Shown piece by piece: positions 54,819-64,000 of a DNA stretch of 64,000 nt; position 1 is the stretch's first letter, and each line of letters begins with the position of its first letter. Where the stretch lies: the NCBI RefSeq assembly GCF_030227115.1, contig NZ_JASSUA010000004.1, positions 62,001-126,000 on the forward strand, written 5' to 3'. The DNA comes from Marinobacter sp. SS13-12 (GTDB lineage Bacteria; Pseudomonadota; Gammaproteobacteria; Pseudomonadales; Oleiphilaceae). Both the position numbers and the translations under genes were made by a program. A model generated the notes under the pieces. The model had not been told where the DNA came from and searched no databases. It saw only the letters and a program-made list of their open reading frames with translations.

Positions 54819-57617
54819 CTACTGATCCCGGCCCAGCAGGCGCGGAAATGCATCCAGCGCACTGTTCACCGAGTCCAGATTGAAAGCCTCAACATCCGCC
54901 AGCAGTTTCTCACCGTAACGGGTGACAGAGGGCGACCGGAAGCGCTTGCCCCATTCCAGCAAGCGCAAGGCAAAGTCCGTCATCTGTTCCGGGTCGCCGC
55001 TTTCCCGTACGGTTTCCCATTCGTTCCCGAAATCCCTGGCCAGCTGCTCCCGCAGCCAGCCACGCTCCTGCATGCTCAGGGTCTGGGCCAGCAAACGCTC
55101 TGACTCCTCCGGCGTGCCCTCCTCCTCGGCCTGCTCCTCTGTCACTGCGACCCGGGGCAGGCTGACAGTAAAGGTGGAGCCTGCCCCCGGCTCACTTTCA
55201 ACCTTCAGCTCGCCCCCCATCATTCGTACCAGCTTGCGGCTGATAGCCAGGCCCAGGCCGGTGCCCCCGTAACGCCGGCTGTTCTGTCCTTCCTGTTGTT
55301 CAAAGGCTTCGAAGATCTGCTCCTGTTGACCCGGGGGAATACCGATACCGGTGTCCGCAACCGTTACCATCAGGCGATACCATCTGCGCTTGTCGGTGTC
55401 GCCATCCCCGGGGGGCTCGCCACCCGCAGATTTGTGGGGTGTGGCAGTGGCACGAACGGTCACACCGCCCTCATGGGTAAATTTGATCGCGTTACCCACA
55501 AGATTGAACAGCACCTGACGCAGCCGGGTTTCATCCAGCATCATCGCCGCCGGCATTCTGGAATCAACACTGACCTCAAGTGATATCCCCTGCTCGGTCG
55601 CTCTCAGATCAAATATATGCCGTACGTCACTCAGCAGGCGGCGCACGGACACCGCCGAATAGTCCAGCCGCATTTTCCCCGCCTCGATGCGGGAAAGATC
55701 AAGGATATCGTTGATCAGCATCAGCAAGCTGCGACTGCCGGCACGAATGGCATCCAGGTAATTTCTTTGCTGGGGGTCCGTCACCGTGTTGCTGAGCAGA
55801 TCGCTGTAGCCGATGACCGCATTCATCGGGGTGCGGATTTCGTGGGACATATTGGCGAGGAATTCGCTCTTGGTCAGGCTGGCTGCCTCTGCCTCCCGCG
55901 CCAGGCGCTCTGCTTCCAGTTTCGCCGCCCGCAACTCGTCTTCACTTCTGCGCAAGGCATTTTCCGAGCGGATTCTTTCGTCCACCTCCCGCGACAGCTT
56001 GCGGTTCCAGTACAGGAAAATCAGCACTACCACGATGGCAATCAGCACAATCCGGCGCACCACGGTGTAATCCGTTTCCTGCTCGATATCCAGGTGAATC
56101 CAGCGGTTGTAGATAGACTCGGTTTCAGCAGCATCCAGGCTGCCCAGTGCCTTGTTCAGGATGCGCTGCAGTTCCGGCCGGTCCTTGTCGACGGCGAACC
56201 GCAGCTCGTACTGGTAAGGTGTAATGCTGGTAATCCGCAGATTTGAAAGCCCCAGCCTGGCCACCGTGTAGCTCACTGCCGGGATGTGCGTCACCATCAC
56301 ATCAAGGTCACCATTGGACAATGCCAGCAGCCCTTCCTCAATGGACGTTACCGGATAGAGGTCGAGATTGGGATGGTTGATCAGCAGGTAATCATGCCCG
56401 GCCTGGCGACTGACCACACCTACTTTTTCATCCCTGAGCTGCTGCAGCTCACCAATAAAACGCCCGTCATCGCGGATCGCCAGGGCAATGGGCACCGTCA
56501 GATAGGCACGGCTGAAAAGGAATTCCTCCTCCACCCTGGGCGTTCGGGACAGTGCCGGCAGGATGTCCACATCCCCGGAACGCAGAGCCGCTTCGGCATT
56601 GGCACTGTCGGTCATCACTTCGCGACTGAAACGGATATTGAGCTTTTCTTCCAGGCGAGTAACCAGGTCCGGCACCAGCCCGGTGGGCTGACCATCCTGG
56701 GTGAACTCGAACGGCGGCCAGTCTGGCCGGAAGGCCAGTTTCAGATCGGAATGACGCTTGAGGAATTCACTTTCGCTGGCAGACAGTGAGATGGCGGTTG
56801 GATCCTGCTCGGGTATCTCCGTTTGCAGCCAGGACTGGCGAATGGTCCGATGCTCATTGTGGTCAATGGCGAGAACGGCCTGGTTGAGAACCCGGTAAAT
56901 CTGGTCTTCGCCCGCTTTGACTTCAAGTACCGCGTCCACGGACTGATGATTCAGCAGCGTGGCCATCCCCACTCCGTTCACCATGGCGGACTGGAGGTAA
57001 TCGGAAACCACCGGAACCGGCCCGAGGAAGGCATCAGCCTGGCCGGACAGAAGCATACTGACCGCTTCACTGATACTGGCTACGGGTACCGGGGAGAGAC
57101 GGTCAACTGGATCCAGCAACGCAAACTGATTGGAGTCGTTGGTAATCAGTGCAATGCGTGCGCCTTCAAGGTCAGCCAGCTTGCGGATGCCGGCATCCCC
57201 GGAGTGGACAAAAATGCCATAGGTCAGACTCATCAGTGGCGACGTTACGGCAACATCAGACGGCGCCGGTTGTCGGGCCAGGCGGGTGGTCAGCCTGGCA
57301 TCCAGCGTGCCGTCCCTGAGCCATTCCTCCAGCTGCGCCTCGTCGCCTGCAACCGGTTCAACGGGCACCTTCAATTTGTCCGATAGCCGGTTGAGGTAGT
57401 CGATGAATATGCCGGCCAGCTCCCCCTCCCCGGTGTCGAACGCCAAAGGCACCTGGGCGGCACGGACACCAATGCGGAAGGCGTCACGTTGCTGCAGCCA
57501 CTGCAGGTCTTCCTTGCCCAGAACCGGCGCCGGTGAGGGCTGGGGTGGCTCTGCGGCGGACATACCGGAAACCAGAAGGCAACTGACTAGCAACAGAAAA
57601 TAAAAGGCGCCCCTCAC
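54819..57617 (-). CDS. BvgS-like sensor histidine kinase with tandem periplasmic solute-binding domains
   Basis: A 932-residue membrane kinase starting with GTG (57617; GAGG seven bases ahead). Signal peptide, then two SBP_bac_3 domains in the periplasm (about residues 45-265, and 290-505 starting [20 protein letters not shown]), one TM helix (523-537), a coiled-coil signalling helix, HisKA with His592 ([19 protein letters not shown]), an HATPase with N box ([15 protein letters not shown]), DTGIGIP and GTGLGL, and a small C-terminal helical extension as seen in BvgS-type kinases. It has no receiver or Hpt domain and no response regulator nearby, so its partner is elsewhere. Confidence 0.9.
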   Translation of the reverse strand: MRGAFYFLLLVSCLLVSGMSAAEPPQPSPAPVLGKEDLQWLQQRDAFRIGVRAAQVPLAFDTGEGELAGIFIDYLNRLSDKLKVPVEPVAGDEAQLEEWLRDGTLDARLTTRLARQPAPSDVAVTSPLMSLTYGIFVHSGDAGIRKLADLEGARIALITNDSNQFALLDPVDRLSPVPVASISEAVSMLLSGQADAFLGPVPVVSDYLQSAMVNGVGMATLLNHQSVDAVLEVKAGEDQIYRVLNQAVLAIDHNEHRTIRQSWLQTEIPEQDPTAISLSASESEFLKRHSDLKLAFRPDWPPFEFTQDGQPTGLVPDLVTRLEEKLNIRFSREVMTDSANAEAALRSGDVDILPALSRTPRVEEEFLFSRAYLTVPIALAIRDDGRFIGELQQLRDEKVGVVSRQAGHDYLLINHPNLDLYPVTSIEEGLLALSNGDLDVMVTHIPAVSYTVARLGLSNLRITSITPYQYELRFAVDKDRPELQRILNKALGSLDAAETESIYNRWIHLDIEQETDYTVVRRIVLIAIVVVLIFLYWNRKLSREVDERIRSENALRRSEDELRAAKLEAERLAREAEAASLTKSEFLANMSHEIRTPMNAVIGYSDLLSNTVTDPQQRNYLDAIRAGSRSLLMLINDILDLSRIEAGKMRLDYSAVSVRRLLSDVRHIFDLRATEQGISLEVSVDSRMPAAMMLDETRLRQVLFNLVGNAIKFTHEGGVTVRATATPHKSAGGEPPGDGDTDKRRWYRLMVTVADTGIGIPPGQQEQIFEAFEQQEGQNSRRYGGTGLGLAISRKLVRMMGGELKVESEPGAGSTFTVSLPRVAVTEEQAEEEGTPEESERLLAQTLSMQERGWLREQLARDFGNEWETVRESGDPEQMTDFALRLLEWGKRFRSPSVTRYGEKLLADVEAFNLDSVNSALDAFPRLLGRDQ

Positions 57618-57760
57618 TGGATATCCTCACCGGTTTGGCTACAGTTCAGGGAACCATACCCGTAAATTCTTCTGATTGCATTCAGCGGCTTACCCGCTTT
57701 ATCGTAAGCAGACCCGCAGTCATCGACAAAACGGGGACCACCCCGGGGAGAACCATTCCG

Positions 57761-57994
57761 ATGGACACCAGCAACCACACGTTCAGCGCCCTTTTTGAGC
57801 AGCTTGGTATGCCCGCTGACAAACAGAGCATCGAGGATTTCATTGCGAAACACTCACCCCTTCCTTCCGAGATTGCGCTGCAGGATGCGCCCTTCTGGTC
57901 CGAAAGCCAGTCCCAATTCCTTGAAGAAGGCCTGGAAGACGACTCCGACTGGGCGGAAATTATTGATGAACTGGATGCGCTGATGCGTCACTGA
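57761..57994 (+). CDS. DUF2789 family protein
   Basis: From the ATG at 57761 the 77-residue protein reads MDTSNHTFSALFEQLGMPAD and continues through IEDFIAKHSPLPSEIALQDA to a C-terminal WAEIIDELDALMRH. It is small, acidic and helical, and its start matches the DUF2789 family. Function unknown. It converges on the diguanylate cyclase gene and their ends overlap by 35 bases. The frame is also open upstream to 57635, but that part has no family similarity. Confidence 0.85.
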   Translation: MDTSNHTFSALFEQLGMPADKQSIEDFIAKHSPLPSEIALQDAPFWSESQSQFLEEGLEDDSDWAEIIDELDALMRH

Positions 57995-59663
57995 TGACCA
58001 CCTTGTCGCGCCCCGAGTCCTTGGCCAGATAAAGTGCTTTGTCTGCGCGATCAAAAACGTCATCCTCGTCATCTCCTTCAACAAATTCCGCAAGCCCGGC
58101 GGAAAAGGTGACAGACACAGGGTCACCCCGGAAATGGAACGGCAATGCCGCGATGTGCTTGCGCATGCCGTCGAGGACCGAACTGGCGATATCCGGTGGC
58201 GTCTCCGGCATCAGAACCACAAATTCCTCGCCACCAAACCGGGCAATGAAATCCGTTGTTCGCAGCCGGTCACTCAGGGCCTTGGCCACCAGTTGAAGGA
58301 CCCGGTCACCAGCCTTGTGGCCGTAGGAATCGTTGACCCGCTTGAAGTAATCAATATCGAGCACACCGACTGTCAGGGGGTGACGGTATCGTTGCCAGCG
58401 TTGGTACTCAAAGGCAAGGCGCTCCTGCCAGGCCTCCCGGTTGGGCAACTGGGTGAGGACGTCTCTCAACGCCTTCTGACGTTCTTCTGCCAGCTCTTCC
58501 CGCACCTGCTCCGAGTGCGTTTCAACCGCCGCGAGTTTTTCGTGCATCAATTCCAGCTGTTGTGACAGGTTCTTCTCACGTTCGGTCTCCTGAGTGCGGA
58601 AGCGTTCAACAGCGCCACTGATCGACTCCAGATGCTGCCCCACTGACGCCTTCAACTGGTCAAAATCGGCACTGGACTCCACCTGTTCGCCAAGTGTCTG
58701 CAGTTCATCCCGGATTTCACGATCCAGCGCTTCGGAGGCATTGAGGCGCCCGGTCTGCGCAGTGGTCTGGTCGGAAAAACACTGCCGCAATGACTCCAGC
58801 CGCTCATCCAGCCGCCGAAGAAAGGCTTCAAACTCCCTCTGGCTACGGGTAACGGCAGCAATCACCAGCTCCGCGACACCGTTGAGGCCCTCACGTAATT
58901 CATCCCAGTTGTCACTGTTAAGCAGTGACTCCTGAAGCCGCTTGGCCCTGGCTTCGGAGGCCGGCTCCAGGGCTACCTGACCCAGCATGTGCCCGAGCAA
59001 CTCGCCAACCCGCCGGGCAATTCTCAGGCGCTGATTGGCCTCTTCCACGCCACCCTGGTCCAGCTCCGATTCGTCCCGGCATGGTTTGTCAGACTCACTA
59101 TCGGCGCCCCCTTCCGTTGTCGTCGGCCGGGAATCCCGGGAACCGAACAGCCGGCCCAACACGCCGGGCCTGGCCGCCTGCTCTCCGGTTTCCGCCAGCC
59201 CGCCCGCCAGTGCCTTCTCCAGAACGACACCAAAGTCCGACAACCAGTCGGCAAAGTACAATTGCAGCGTTTCCGGTTTATGGAGCCGTTTTTCCAGATC
59301 CTTCAGTTGATCCTTGCTGCCCGCAAACAGGGAACTGGAGCGAAGCCCGGACAACAAGTGTTCAAGGGTCGTCCTGGTCCGGCGGGCAGATTCGGCCTTC
59401 TGGTCGTCGAGTTCGGATACCTGGCGATCGATCCGGTCCTGCAGCTTGTGCCAGCTCCCGGAATCGGGAGATGTTTTACGCAATTCGCTGCGCAAACCTG
59501 CAAGCAAACGGTCCAGCTCCGGATTCTGTCCCTCGGAGGCCAGGCTGGTACGAACCAGCATTCGCTGCAGCTGATTTCTTTCACTCTCCCACTGCAACTC
59601 GCGCTCTTCCGATTGTTCAAGCGCCCTCAGATACTTTTCCTTCCAGGGTGAATCCGATGACAT
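57960..59663 (-). CDS. Soluble coiled-coil diguanylate cyclase
   Basis: A 567-residue protein with no TM segment: a long, mostly helical and coiled-coil sensory region (residues 1-390, KLQDRIDRQVSELDDQKAES, LQLYFADWLSDFGVVLEKAL, then a helical bundle) and a C-terminal GGDEF domain with GGEEF at 477-481. An I-site RTTD begins nine residues before it (468). The substrate site DIDYFKRVNDSYGH is intact. The start ATG directly follows the xerC stop TAG, so it is translated from the lysA-dapF-DUF484-xerC operon. Its C-terminus overlaps the DUF2789 gene's end. Its signal is unknown. Confidence 0.9.
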   Translation of the reverse strand: MSSDSPWKEKYLRALEQSEERELQWESERNQLQRMLVRTSLASEGQNPELDRLLAGLRSELRKTSPDSGSWHKLQDRIDRQVSELDDQKAESARRTRTTLEHLLSGLRSSSLFAGSKDQLKDLEKRLHKPETLQLYFADWLSDFGVVLEKALAGGLAETGEQAARPGVLGRLFGSRDSRPTTTEGGADSESDKPCRDESELDQGGVEEANQRLRIARRVGELLGHMLGQVALEPASEARAKRLQESLLNSDNWDELREGLNGVAELVIAAVTRSQREFEAFLRRLDERLESLRQCFSDQTTAQTGRLNASEALDREIRDELQTLGEQVESSADFDQLKASVGQHLESISGAVERFRTQETEREKNLSQQLELMHEKLAAVETHSEQVREELAEERQKALRDVLTQLPNREAWQERLAFEYQRWQRYRHPLTVGVLDIDYFKRVNDSYGHKAGDRVLQLVAKALSDRLRTTDFIARFGGEEFVVLMPETPPDIASSVLDGMRKHIAALPFHFRGDPVSVTFSAGLAEFVEGDDEDDVFDRADKALYLAKDSGRDKVVISDASAHPVHQ

Positions 59664-60611
59664 CTAGCTCTCCCTGCCTTTCTTCAGGCCACGGCGGGCG
59701 CGGGGATGGCTCTGGTCGTAAACCTTTGCCAGGTGCTGGAAATCGAGATGGGTATAGACCTGTGTCGTTGCTATGTCGGCATGGCCCAGCAACTCCTGCA
59801 CCGCCCGCAAGTCACCACTGGATTCCAGCATATGACTGGCAAAGGAGTGCCGTAAAAGATGAGGGTGCAAACGCTGGTCCGCCCCTTTCGCCAGGCCCCA
59901 CCGGCTCAACCGGGACTGGATACTGCGGGTGCTCAGCCTGTCTCCACGCCGGCTTACATACAGGGCGCTCTCATCGTCAGGTGCTATGGCCTTCCGCACT
60001 TCGAGCCAGCGGGCAAGCGCGTCAAGCGCCTTGCGTCCCACGGGGAGGATGCGTTCCTTGCTGCCTTTGCCCAGCACCCGGACTTCTCCGCCACGAGGGT
60101 CCACCGAGTGCAGGTTCAGACCGGCCAGCTCGGACAACCGCAGGCCGGATGAATACATCAGTTCAAACATGCTCAGGTCACGAATTTCCAGCGGGTCGTC
60201 AGGGGTGGCATCGAGCAGATGGTTAAGCTGGTCAACGTCCGCCACCTTGGGCAGACGACGCCCCGCCTTCGGGGCGCGGATATCCAGGGCCGGATTATCA
60301 GTGGCCAGGTGTTCCCGCAGCAGGTATTCGTAAAAGCGCCGTATCGCGGACAGGTGACGGGCGATACTGCGCCCCCCGAGCCCTTCCCGGCTCAACTGGG
60401 CGACGTAGCGCCGCAGCTCATGGCTTGTCACAGCCCGCCAGGCGGGGGATGGCTGTTGTTCTACCCAGGCGAGGAAACGTTTGAGGTCGTCACAGTAACT
60501 GCTGCAGGTGCGTGGTGAGTGCCGTTTCTCCGATGCCAGGTAACGCAAGAAACCTTCCAGCGGCTCCGAGAGCGCCGCAACCGGGGCCCTCTCACCAACA
60601 GCGACCGTCAT
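59664..60611 (-). CDS. xerC: Site-specific tyrosine recombinase XerC
   Basis: XerC resolves chromosome dimers at dif with XerD. The 315-residue protein has an N-terminal SAM-like core-binding domain (about 15-100) and a catalytic domain with all residues: Arg158 (SGLRLSEL), Lys182 (GKGSKER), His251 and Arg254 (HLLRH), His277 (LLGHADIATTQ) and Tyr286 (VYTHLDF). It is the fourth member of the lysA-dapF-DUF484-xerC order, as in Pseudomonas. Confidence 0.96.
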   Translation of the reverse strand: MTVAVGERAPVAALSEPLEGFLRYLASEKRHSPRTCSSYCDDLKRFLAWVEQQPSPAWRAVTSHELRRYVAQLSREGLGGRSIARHLSAIRRFYEYLLREHLATDNPALDIRAPKAGRRLPKVADVDQLNHLLDATPDDPLEIRDLSMFELMYSSGLRLSELAGLNLHSVDPRGGEVRVLGKGSKERILPVGRKALDALARWLEVRKAIAPDDESALYVSRRGDRLSTRSIQSRLSRWGLAKGADQRLHPHLLRHSFASHMLESSGDLRAVQELLGHADIATTQVYTHLDFQHLAKVYDQSHPRARRGLKKGRES

Positions 60612-60613
60612 AC

Positions 60614-61360
60614 TCAGCGAGACTCCGCCACCACGTCAGTCACCGGTACCGCAGCGGTATGTCGCTGCAGGATGGGTGGCAGTAGCCGGCTGAGAGTATC
60701 GCTGATATAGGTCAGGAACAGTGAACCCATGCTCTGGTCGAAATACCCGGTTTCACAGCTGCCAACCGCGAACACCCCAACCAGTTCGTCAGTTCTTAGA
60801 GGCACCAGCGCCACTGAAGCAATCGGCTCTTCCCGGTCAGGAAACAGGAAACTGCGCTCACTTTCACGGAACTGGCCACACACCGCGCGATCACCCTCCA
60901 GAAGGCCACCCAGCCGGGCTTTTGCCACTTCCGGCGCGACCACATGCAGGGCACCCTGCGCAGCTGTTGGTAGCTCGGAATCGGTGAACAGAATGACTGA
61001 CGCCGCATCCAGGCCGAAGTCGCCACGAATACTGTCATCAATCGCCGCCGCCATGTCATTCAGGTTGCGGGCCTCGATTACCTGCATCAACAGCCGTTTG
61101 CTTTTCTCGAACAGCCGGTCGTTATGACGGGCAATGGAGACCAGCTCGACCAGCTCGCGGCGGAGGGTATCGCGCTGCTCACGGAACAGGTGCACCTGAC
61201 GCTCCACCAGCGATATCGCACGGCCGCTGTCATGGGGCAGTGTCAGGCTCCGCAGGAGTTCGTCCTGTTCAACAAAGAAGTCGGGGTTGTCCCGCAGATA
61301 GTCTGCGACCGCTTCCGGGCTGAGCTCTCCGGCCTTCTTGTGGGCCGTTTGGTCTGTCAT
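60614..61360 (-). CDS. DUF484 family protein
   Basis: From the ATG at 61360 (CAGGAGAGCAGC upstream) the 248-residue protein has a short N-terminal helix (SPEAVADYLRDNPDFFVEQD), a coiled coil (VERQVHLFREQRDTLRRELV) and a GAF-like domain (about 110-230, VLFTDSELP-type fold with ASVALVPLRTDELVGVFAVG). Members occur between dapF and xerC in many gammaproteobacteria. Function is not established. It starts 17 bases after dapF and xerC follows with two bases between. Confidence 0.93.
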   Translation of the reverse strand: MTDQTAHKKAGELSPEAVADYLRDNPDFFVEQDELLRSLTLPHDSGRAISLVERQVHLFREQRDTLRRELVELVSIARHNDRLFEKSKRLLMQVIEARNLNDMAAAIDDSIRGDFGLDAASVILFTDSELPTAAQGALHVVAPEVAKARLGGLLEGDRAVCGQFRESERSFLFPDREEPIASVALVPLRTDELVGVFAVGSCETGYFDQSMGSLFLTYISDTLSRLLPPILQRHTAAVPVTDVVAESR

Positions 61361-61376
61361 GCTGCTCTCCTGATAG

Positions 61377-62312
61377 TCAGGGCTTTGATGTAACTGGCTG
61401 GCGATGGCGATTCTGCTGCCGTTGATGCCCCGGCCTTGTATCGCCCTGCCGCGCACTTCTGCGACGTCGAGGGGGCTGGTCTCCCGGCAGGCGAAGCTGA
61501 CCTTCGAACACGCTGGACGTGGGGCCCTCCATCATAACAGGGGACCCTTCACCCTGCCATTCAATGACGAGGTGGCCGCCTTTCAGCTCTACATCCACCC
61601 GGTTGTCCAGCAGGCCGCGCAAACAACCCGCAACAACAGCCGCACAGGCACCGCTGCCACAAGCCATGGTTTCACCGGAACCGCGCTCGAATACCCGCAG
61701 CCGGGCGTGAGTGCGATCTACAATCTGCAGAAAACCGATATTGGCCCGCGCGGGAAACCGGGGATGGTTCTCCAGCCGGGGGCCGAGTTCACCCACCGGC
61801 GCAGTGTCCACATCATCCACCACCAGCACCCCATGGGGATTGCCCATGGATACGGCGCTGAGCTCCACGGTTTCACCACCCACTTCCACCGTATAGACAT
61901 CCTTGCGACGGTCGGCGGCAAAAGGAATGGCCGGGGGATTCAGCTCCGGCACGCCCATGTCCACTGTCACCATACCGCCACGGCCGACCCTGAGTTCAAT
62001 CACGCCCTTGGCGGTCTGCACCCGGATCACCTTCTTGTTGGTCAGGCGCTGATCGCGGACAAAACGGGCAAAACAGCGGGCGCCATTGCCGCATTGTTCC
62101 ACTTCCGAACCGTCGCTGTTGAAGATCCGGTAACGAAAGTCCACATCCGGCAGACCCGGGGGTTCAACCACCAACAGCTGGTCGAAGCCGATGCCAAAGT
62201 GCCGGTCGGCAAGCTCGCGAATCGTTTCCGGGCGCAGGCGGAACGGCTGGCTGATGGCATCCACCACCATGAAGTCGTTCCCCAGACCGTGCATCTTGGT
62301 AAAATTGAGCAT
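61377..62312 (-). CDS. dapF: Diaminopimelate epimerase with an arginine-rich C-terminal extension
   Basis: It interconverts LL- and meso-diaminopimelate for lysine and peptidoglycan. The core ([20 protein letters not shown] at 62312) aligns with E. coli from the first residue. Catalytic cysteines are Cys74 ([11 protein letters not shown]) and the second in [13 protein letters not shown] (about residue 219). After the usual end ([12 protein letters not shown]) it continues for 34 more residues, [20 protein letters not shown] and on, giving 311 residues against a usual 275 or so. Other starts (62342, with GAGG eight bases ahead; and 62360, overlapping the lysA stop) would add 10 or 16 residues. 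Confidence 0.94.
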   Translation of the reverse strand: MLNFTKMHGLGNDFMVVDAISQPFRLRPETIRELADRHFGIGFDQLLVVEPPGLPDVDFRYRIFNSDGSEVEQCGNGARCFARFVRDQRLTNKKVIRVQTAKGVIELRVGRGGMVTVDMGVPELNPPAIPFAADRRKDVYTVEVGGETVELSAVSMGNPHGVLVVDDVDTAPVGELGPRLENHPRFPARANIGFLQIVDRTHARLRVFERGSGETMACGSGACAAVVAGCLRGLLDNRVDVELKGGHLVIEWQGEGSPVMMEGPTSSVFEGQLRLPGDQPPRRRRSARQGDTRPGHQRQQNRHRQPVTSKP

Positions 62313-62356
62313 TGGGCCCTGCCCGCGTCGAGGCTGATTCATAGCATCATCCTCAT

Positions 62357-63607
62357 TCATTCCGGCAAACAGCTTTCAGGACCAAGCTGCTCTTCCAGGG
62401 TTTCCCGGCGGCGCACCACGTGCACCTGGTCGCCATCCACCATCAGTTCCGGAGGGCGATTGCGGGTGTTGTAGTTGGAGCTCATGACAAAACCATAGGC
62501 GCCAGCGGAGCGGACCGCCAGCAGATCCCCGGCCTGAAGTCGTAGTTTGCGATCCTTGCCCAGAAAATCCCCGGTTTCACACACCGGCCCCACCAGGTCC
62601 CAGGCTTTTTCCTCGCCGTCTGTGCGGGGCGTCACCGGTATGATCGACTGCCAGGCGCTATAGAGGGCAGGCCGGATCAGGTCGTTCATCGCCGCATCAA
62701 TAATGGCAAAATTGCGATGCTCGGTGCACTTGAGGAATTCCACCCGCGTCAACAGGATACCGGCGTTGGCCGCGATGGAGCGGCCCGGCTCCATGATCAG
62801 TTCCAGTTTCCGCGTGCCGAGACGTTCCGACAGCGCCGTGACATAGTCCGACGGCTGTGGTGGTTGCTCCCGGTCGTAGGTAACACCCAGGCCGCCGCCC
62901 ATGTCCAGATGGCGGATAACGATGTTCTTTTGCGCCAGGGTCTCGATCAGCACCAGCACCCGGTCCAGAGCATCCAGGAACGGTGTTACCGACGTCAGCT
63001 GGGAACCGATATGGCAATCCACGCCCTGTATGTCGAGGTTGGGCATGGTGGCGGCGCGCTCATAGACCGCAGGTGCTTCAGCGATATCGATCCCGAACTT
63101 GTTTTCTTTCAGGCCCGTGGAAATGTAGGGATGAGTCCCTGCGTCCACATCGGGATTCACCCGCAGGGACACCGGAGCCCTGACGCCAAGCTCACCCGCC
63201 ACTTCGTTGAGCCGGTCCAGCTCGGTGTCGGATTCCACATTGAAACAGCGAACTCCGGCCTCAAGCGCCTGCCGCATTTCCCAGCGCTGCTTGCCCACCC
63301 CTGAGAAAACGGTTTTTGCAGGATCGCCACCGGCGCGAATCACCCGCTCCAGTTCTCCGGCAGAGACGATATCGAAGCCCGCACCAAGCCGCGCCAGCAC
63401 ATTCAGCACAGCCAGGTTGCTATTGGCCTTGACGGCATAACAGACCAGGTGGGGGCGGCCTGCCAGGGCATCATCATAAGCGTGATAATGACGTTCCAGA
63501 GTCGCACGGGAATACACATAAGCGGGCGTCCCGAAGCGATCGGCAATGGTAGCCACCGGTACGTCTTCGGCGTACAGCTCGCCATTGCGGTAGTTAAAGT
63601 GATCCAT
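62357..63607 (-). CDS. lysA: Diaminopimelate decarboxylase
   Basis: The last step of lysine synthesis (meso-DAP to lysine). The 416-residue protein has the PLP lysine Lys60 (YAVKANSN), [40 protein letters not shown] and [14 protein letters not shown], with the catalytic Cys in the last. dapF follows at once on the same strand, and lptM precedes it, the classical lptM-lysA-dapF-DUF484-xerC cluster. Confidence 0.97.
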   Translation of the reverse strand: MDHFNYRNGELYAEDVPVATIADRFGTPAYVYSRATLERHYHAYDDALAGRPHLVCYAVKANSNLAVLNVLARLGAGFDIVSAGELERVIRAGGDPAKTVFSGVGKQRWEMRQALEAGVRCFNVESDTELDRLNEVAGELGVRAPVSLRVNPDVDAGTHPYISTGLKENKFGIDIAEAPAVYERAATMPNLDIQGVDCHIGSQLTSVTPFLDALDRVLVLIETLAQKNIVIRHLDMGGGLGVTYDREQPPQPSDYVTALSERLGTRKLELIMEPGRSIAANAGILLTRVEFLKCTEHRNFAIIDAAMNDLIRPALYSAWQSIIPVTPRTDGEEKAWDLVGPVCETGDFLGKDRKLRLQAGDLLAVRSAGAYGFVMSSNYNTRNRPPELMVDGDQVHVVRRRETLEEQLGPESCLPE

Positions 63608-63645
63608 GGATATCCTGAGTCTGTTGATGGGGCAGCCGGCCGGCC

Positions 63646-63813
63646 CTAGCGGTCACCGGTGTCATCGCTACGGCTCTGTTCGCTGTCGCTGGCCTGCTCG
63701 GCAGCCGTGTTGTTATCGGAAGGTACGTCCCGGTACAACGGCCCTTTCTGACCACAGCCCGCAACAAACCCGGCCATAACCAGCAGGAAGATGATTGTCT
63801 GTCCTGGTTTCAT
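63646..63813 (-). CDS. lptM: LPS translocon maturation lipoprotein LptM (YifL family)
   Basis: A 55-residue lipoprotein: signal peptide with lipobox (MAGFVAGCGQ), then the family's GCGQKGPLYRD just after the acylated cysteine, and a short acidic, serine-rich tail (QASDSEQSRSDDTGDR). LptM helps oxidative maturation of the LptD-LptE translocon in E. coli. It lies 38 bases upstream of lysA, the usual position. It is too short for ordinary gene-length cutoffs. Confidence 0.92.
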   Translation of the reverse strand: MKPGQTIIFLLVMAGFVAGCGQKGPLYRDVPSDNNTAAEQASDSEQSRSDDTGDR

Positions 63814-63901
63814 GGGTAACTGCCCCTGTTTTCTGTATGGGCGAAGTATACCTGAGTGGGGCCGTGCCCGGCGAGATGCCAGAGGTACTGAATGAGTGGC
63901 G

Positions 63902-64000
63902 TTAAAGGTGCTGATTCAGGGCATTTTCCAGCTCTGACCGGTAATACAGGTACTGAATGGTCTGAATGTCCTGCTGATAGACCTGGGGGTCCAGGTCATG
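63902..64000 (-). CDS. C-terminal end of an unidentified protein (possibly class I adenylate cyclase)
   Basis: The last 32 residues of a gene that enters from the right edge: HDLDPQVYQQDIQTIQYLYY then RSELENALNQHL and TAA. In Pseudomonas, the class I adenylate cyclase gene cyaA lies not far from lptM-lysA, and the acidic, tyrosine-rich tail could suit it, but 32 residues are too few to prove it. Confidence 0.4.
   Translation of the reverse strand, partial: HDLDPQVYQQDIQTIQYLYYRSELENALNQHL

Overview
The window is chromosomal, GC-rich DNA from a gammaproteobacterium, most likely a Marinobacter-like member of the Pseudomonadales. The basis is the gene neighbourhoods: rph/crc/pyrE, pilT-pilU next to yggS-proC-yggT, metX-metW-(DUF4426)-rdgB-hemW, glnK-amtB, and lptM-lysA-dapF-DUF484-xerC all follow the Pseudomonas-type order, and a phasin, a FadL porin and a DmdC/FadE5-type acyl-CoA dehydrogenase suit a marine lipid user. 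This is inferred from protein families; no database search was run. I see no tRNA, rRNA, IS element, prophage or CRISPR array.

Layout. 1-3.5 kb: end of ridA, then the gmk-rpoZ-spoT stringent-response block (minus strand). 3.7-6.4 kb: an operon of two periplasmic solute-binding proteins and a membrane diguanylate cyclase. 6.6-10.1 kb: yicC, rph, crc-like, pyrE. 10.2-17.3 kb: DUF4124 protein, phasin, FN3-like lipoprotein, DUF2782 protein, polA, a small protein with YRGQ repeats, FadL. 17.4-22.1 kb: pilU, pilT, yggS, proC, yggT. 22.3-28.9 kb: dynamin-like GTPase, then an overlapping metX-metW-DUF4426-rdgB-hemW-membrane protein operon. 29-31.7 kb: trmB, comM, ubiK. 31.8-33.8 kb: glnK-amtB behind a sigma-54 promoter and NtrC-like sites. 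34-37 kb: divergent polyamine genes speE and speA. 37.1-39.2 kb: an ECF sigma factor with a ChrR zinc anti-sigma factor, then an SDR. 39.4-47.7 kb: acyl-CoA dehydrogenase, tcdA, antiporter, quinone oxidoreductase, thioesterase, SMP-30-like protein, esterase. 47.8-51.4 kb: a tiny 30-residue peptide gene divergent from an AraC regulator that overlaps a cardiolipin synthase gene, then a GntR regulator. 51.4-57.9 kb: a PlpD-like patatin autotransporter, two poorly known proteins, a BvgS-like sensor kinase, DUF2789. 58-64 kb: a soluble diguanylate cyclase, then xerC, DUF484, dapF, lysA and lptM, and the end of another gene.

Beyond the ordinary genes, three things stand out. (1) A family of three large intergenic palindromes (about 8.5, 18.6 and 33.9 kb): each has an outer stem of 25-28 bp whose sequence differs between copies while its pairing is kept, around a conserved core that can form two small hairpins with TCCC or TCCA loops. 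Two copies lie beside a second, shorter repeat. (2) The 30-codon peptide gene with a strong ribosome site, its own terminator, and a 21-bp-period direct repeat in front of it that fits AraC-type control. (3) Repeated use of paired periplasmic solute-binding modules for signalling: two separate proteins with a diguanylate cyclase at 4-6 kb, and two fused to a histidine kinase at 55-57 kb.

Nearly all start sites were chosen by eye from ribosome binding sites and family start points; residue numbers are counted from the starts given here.
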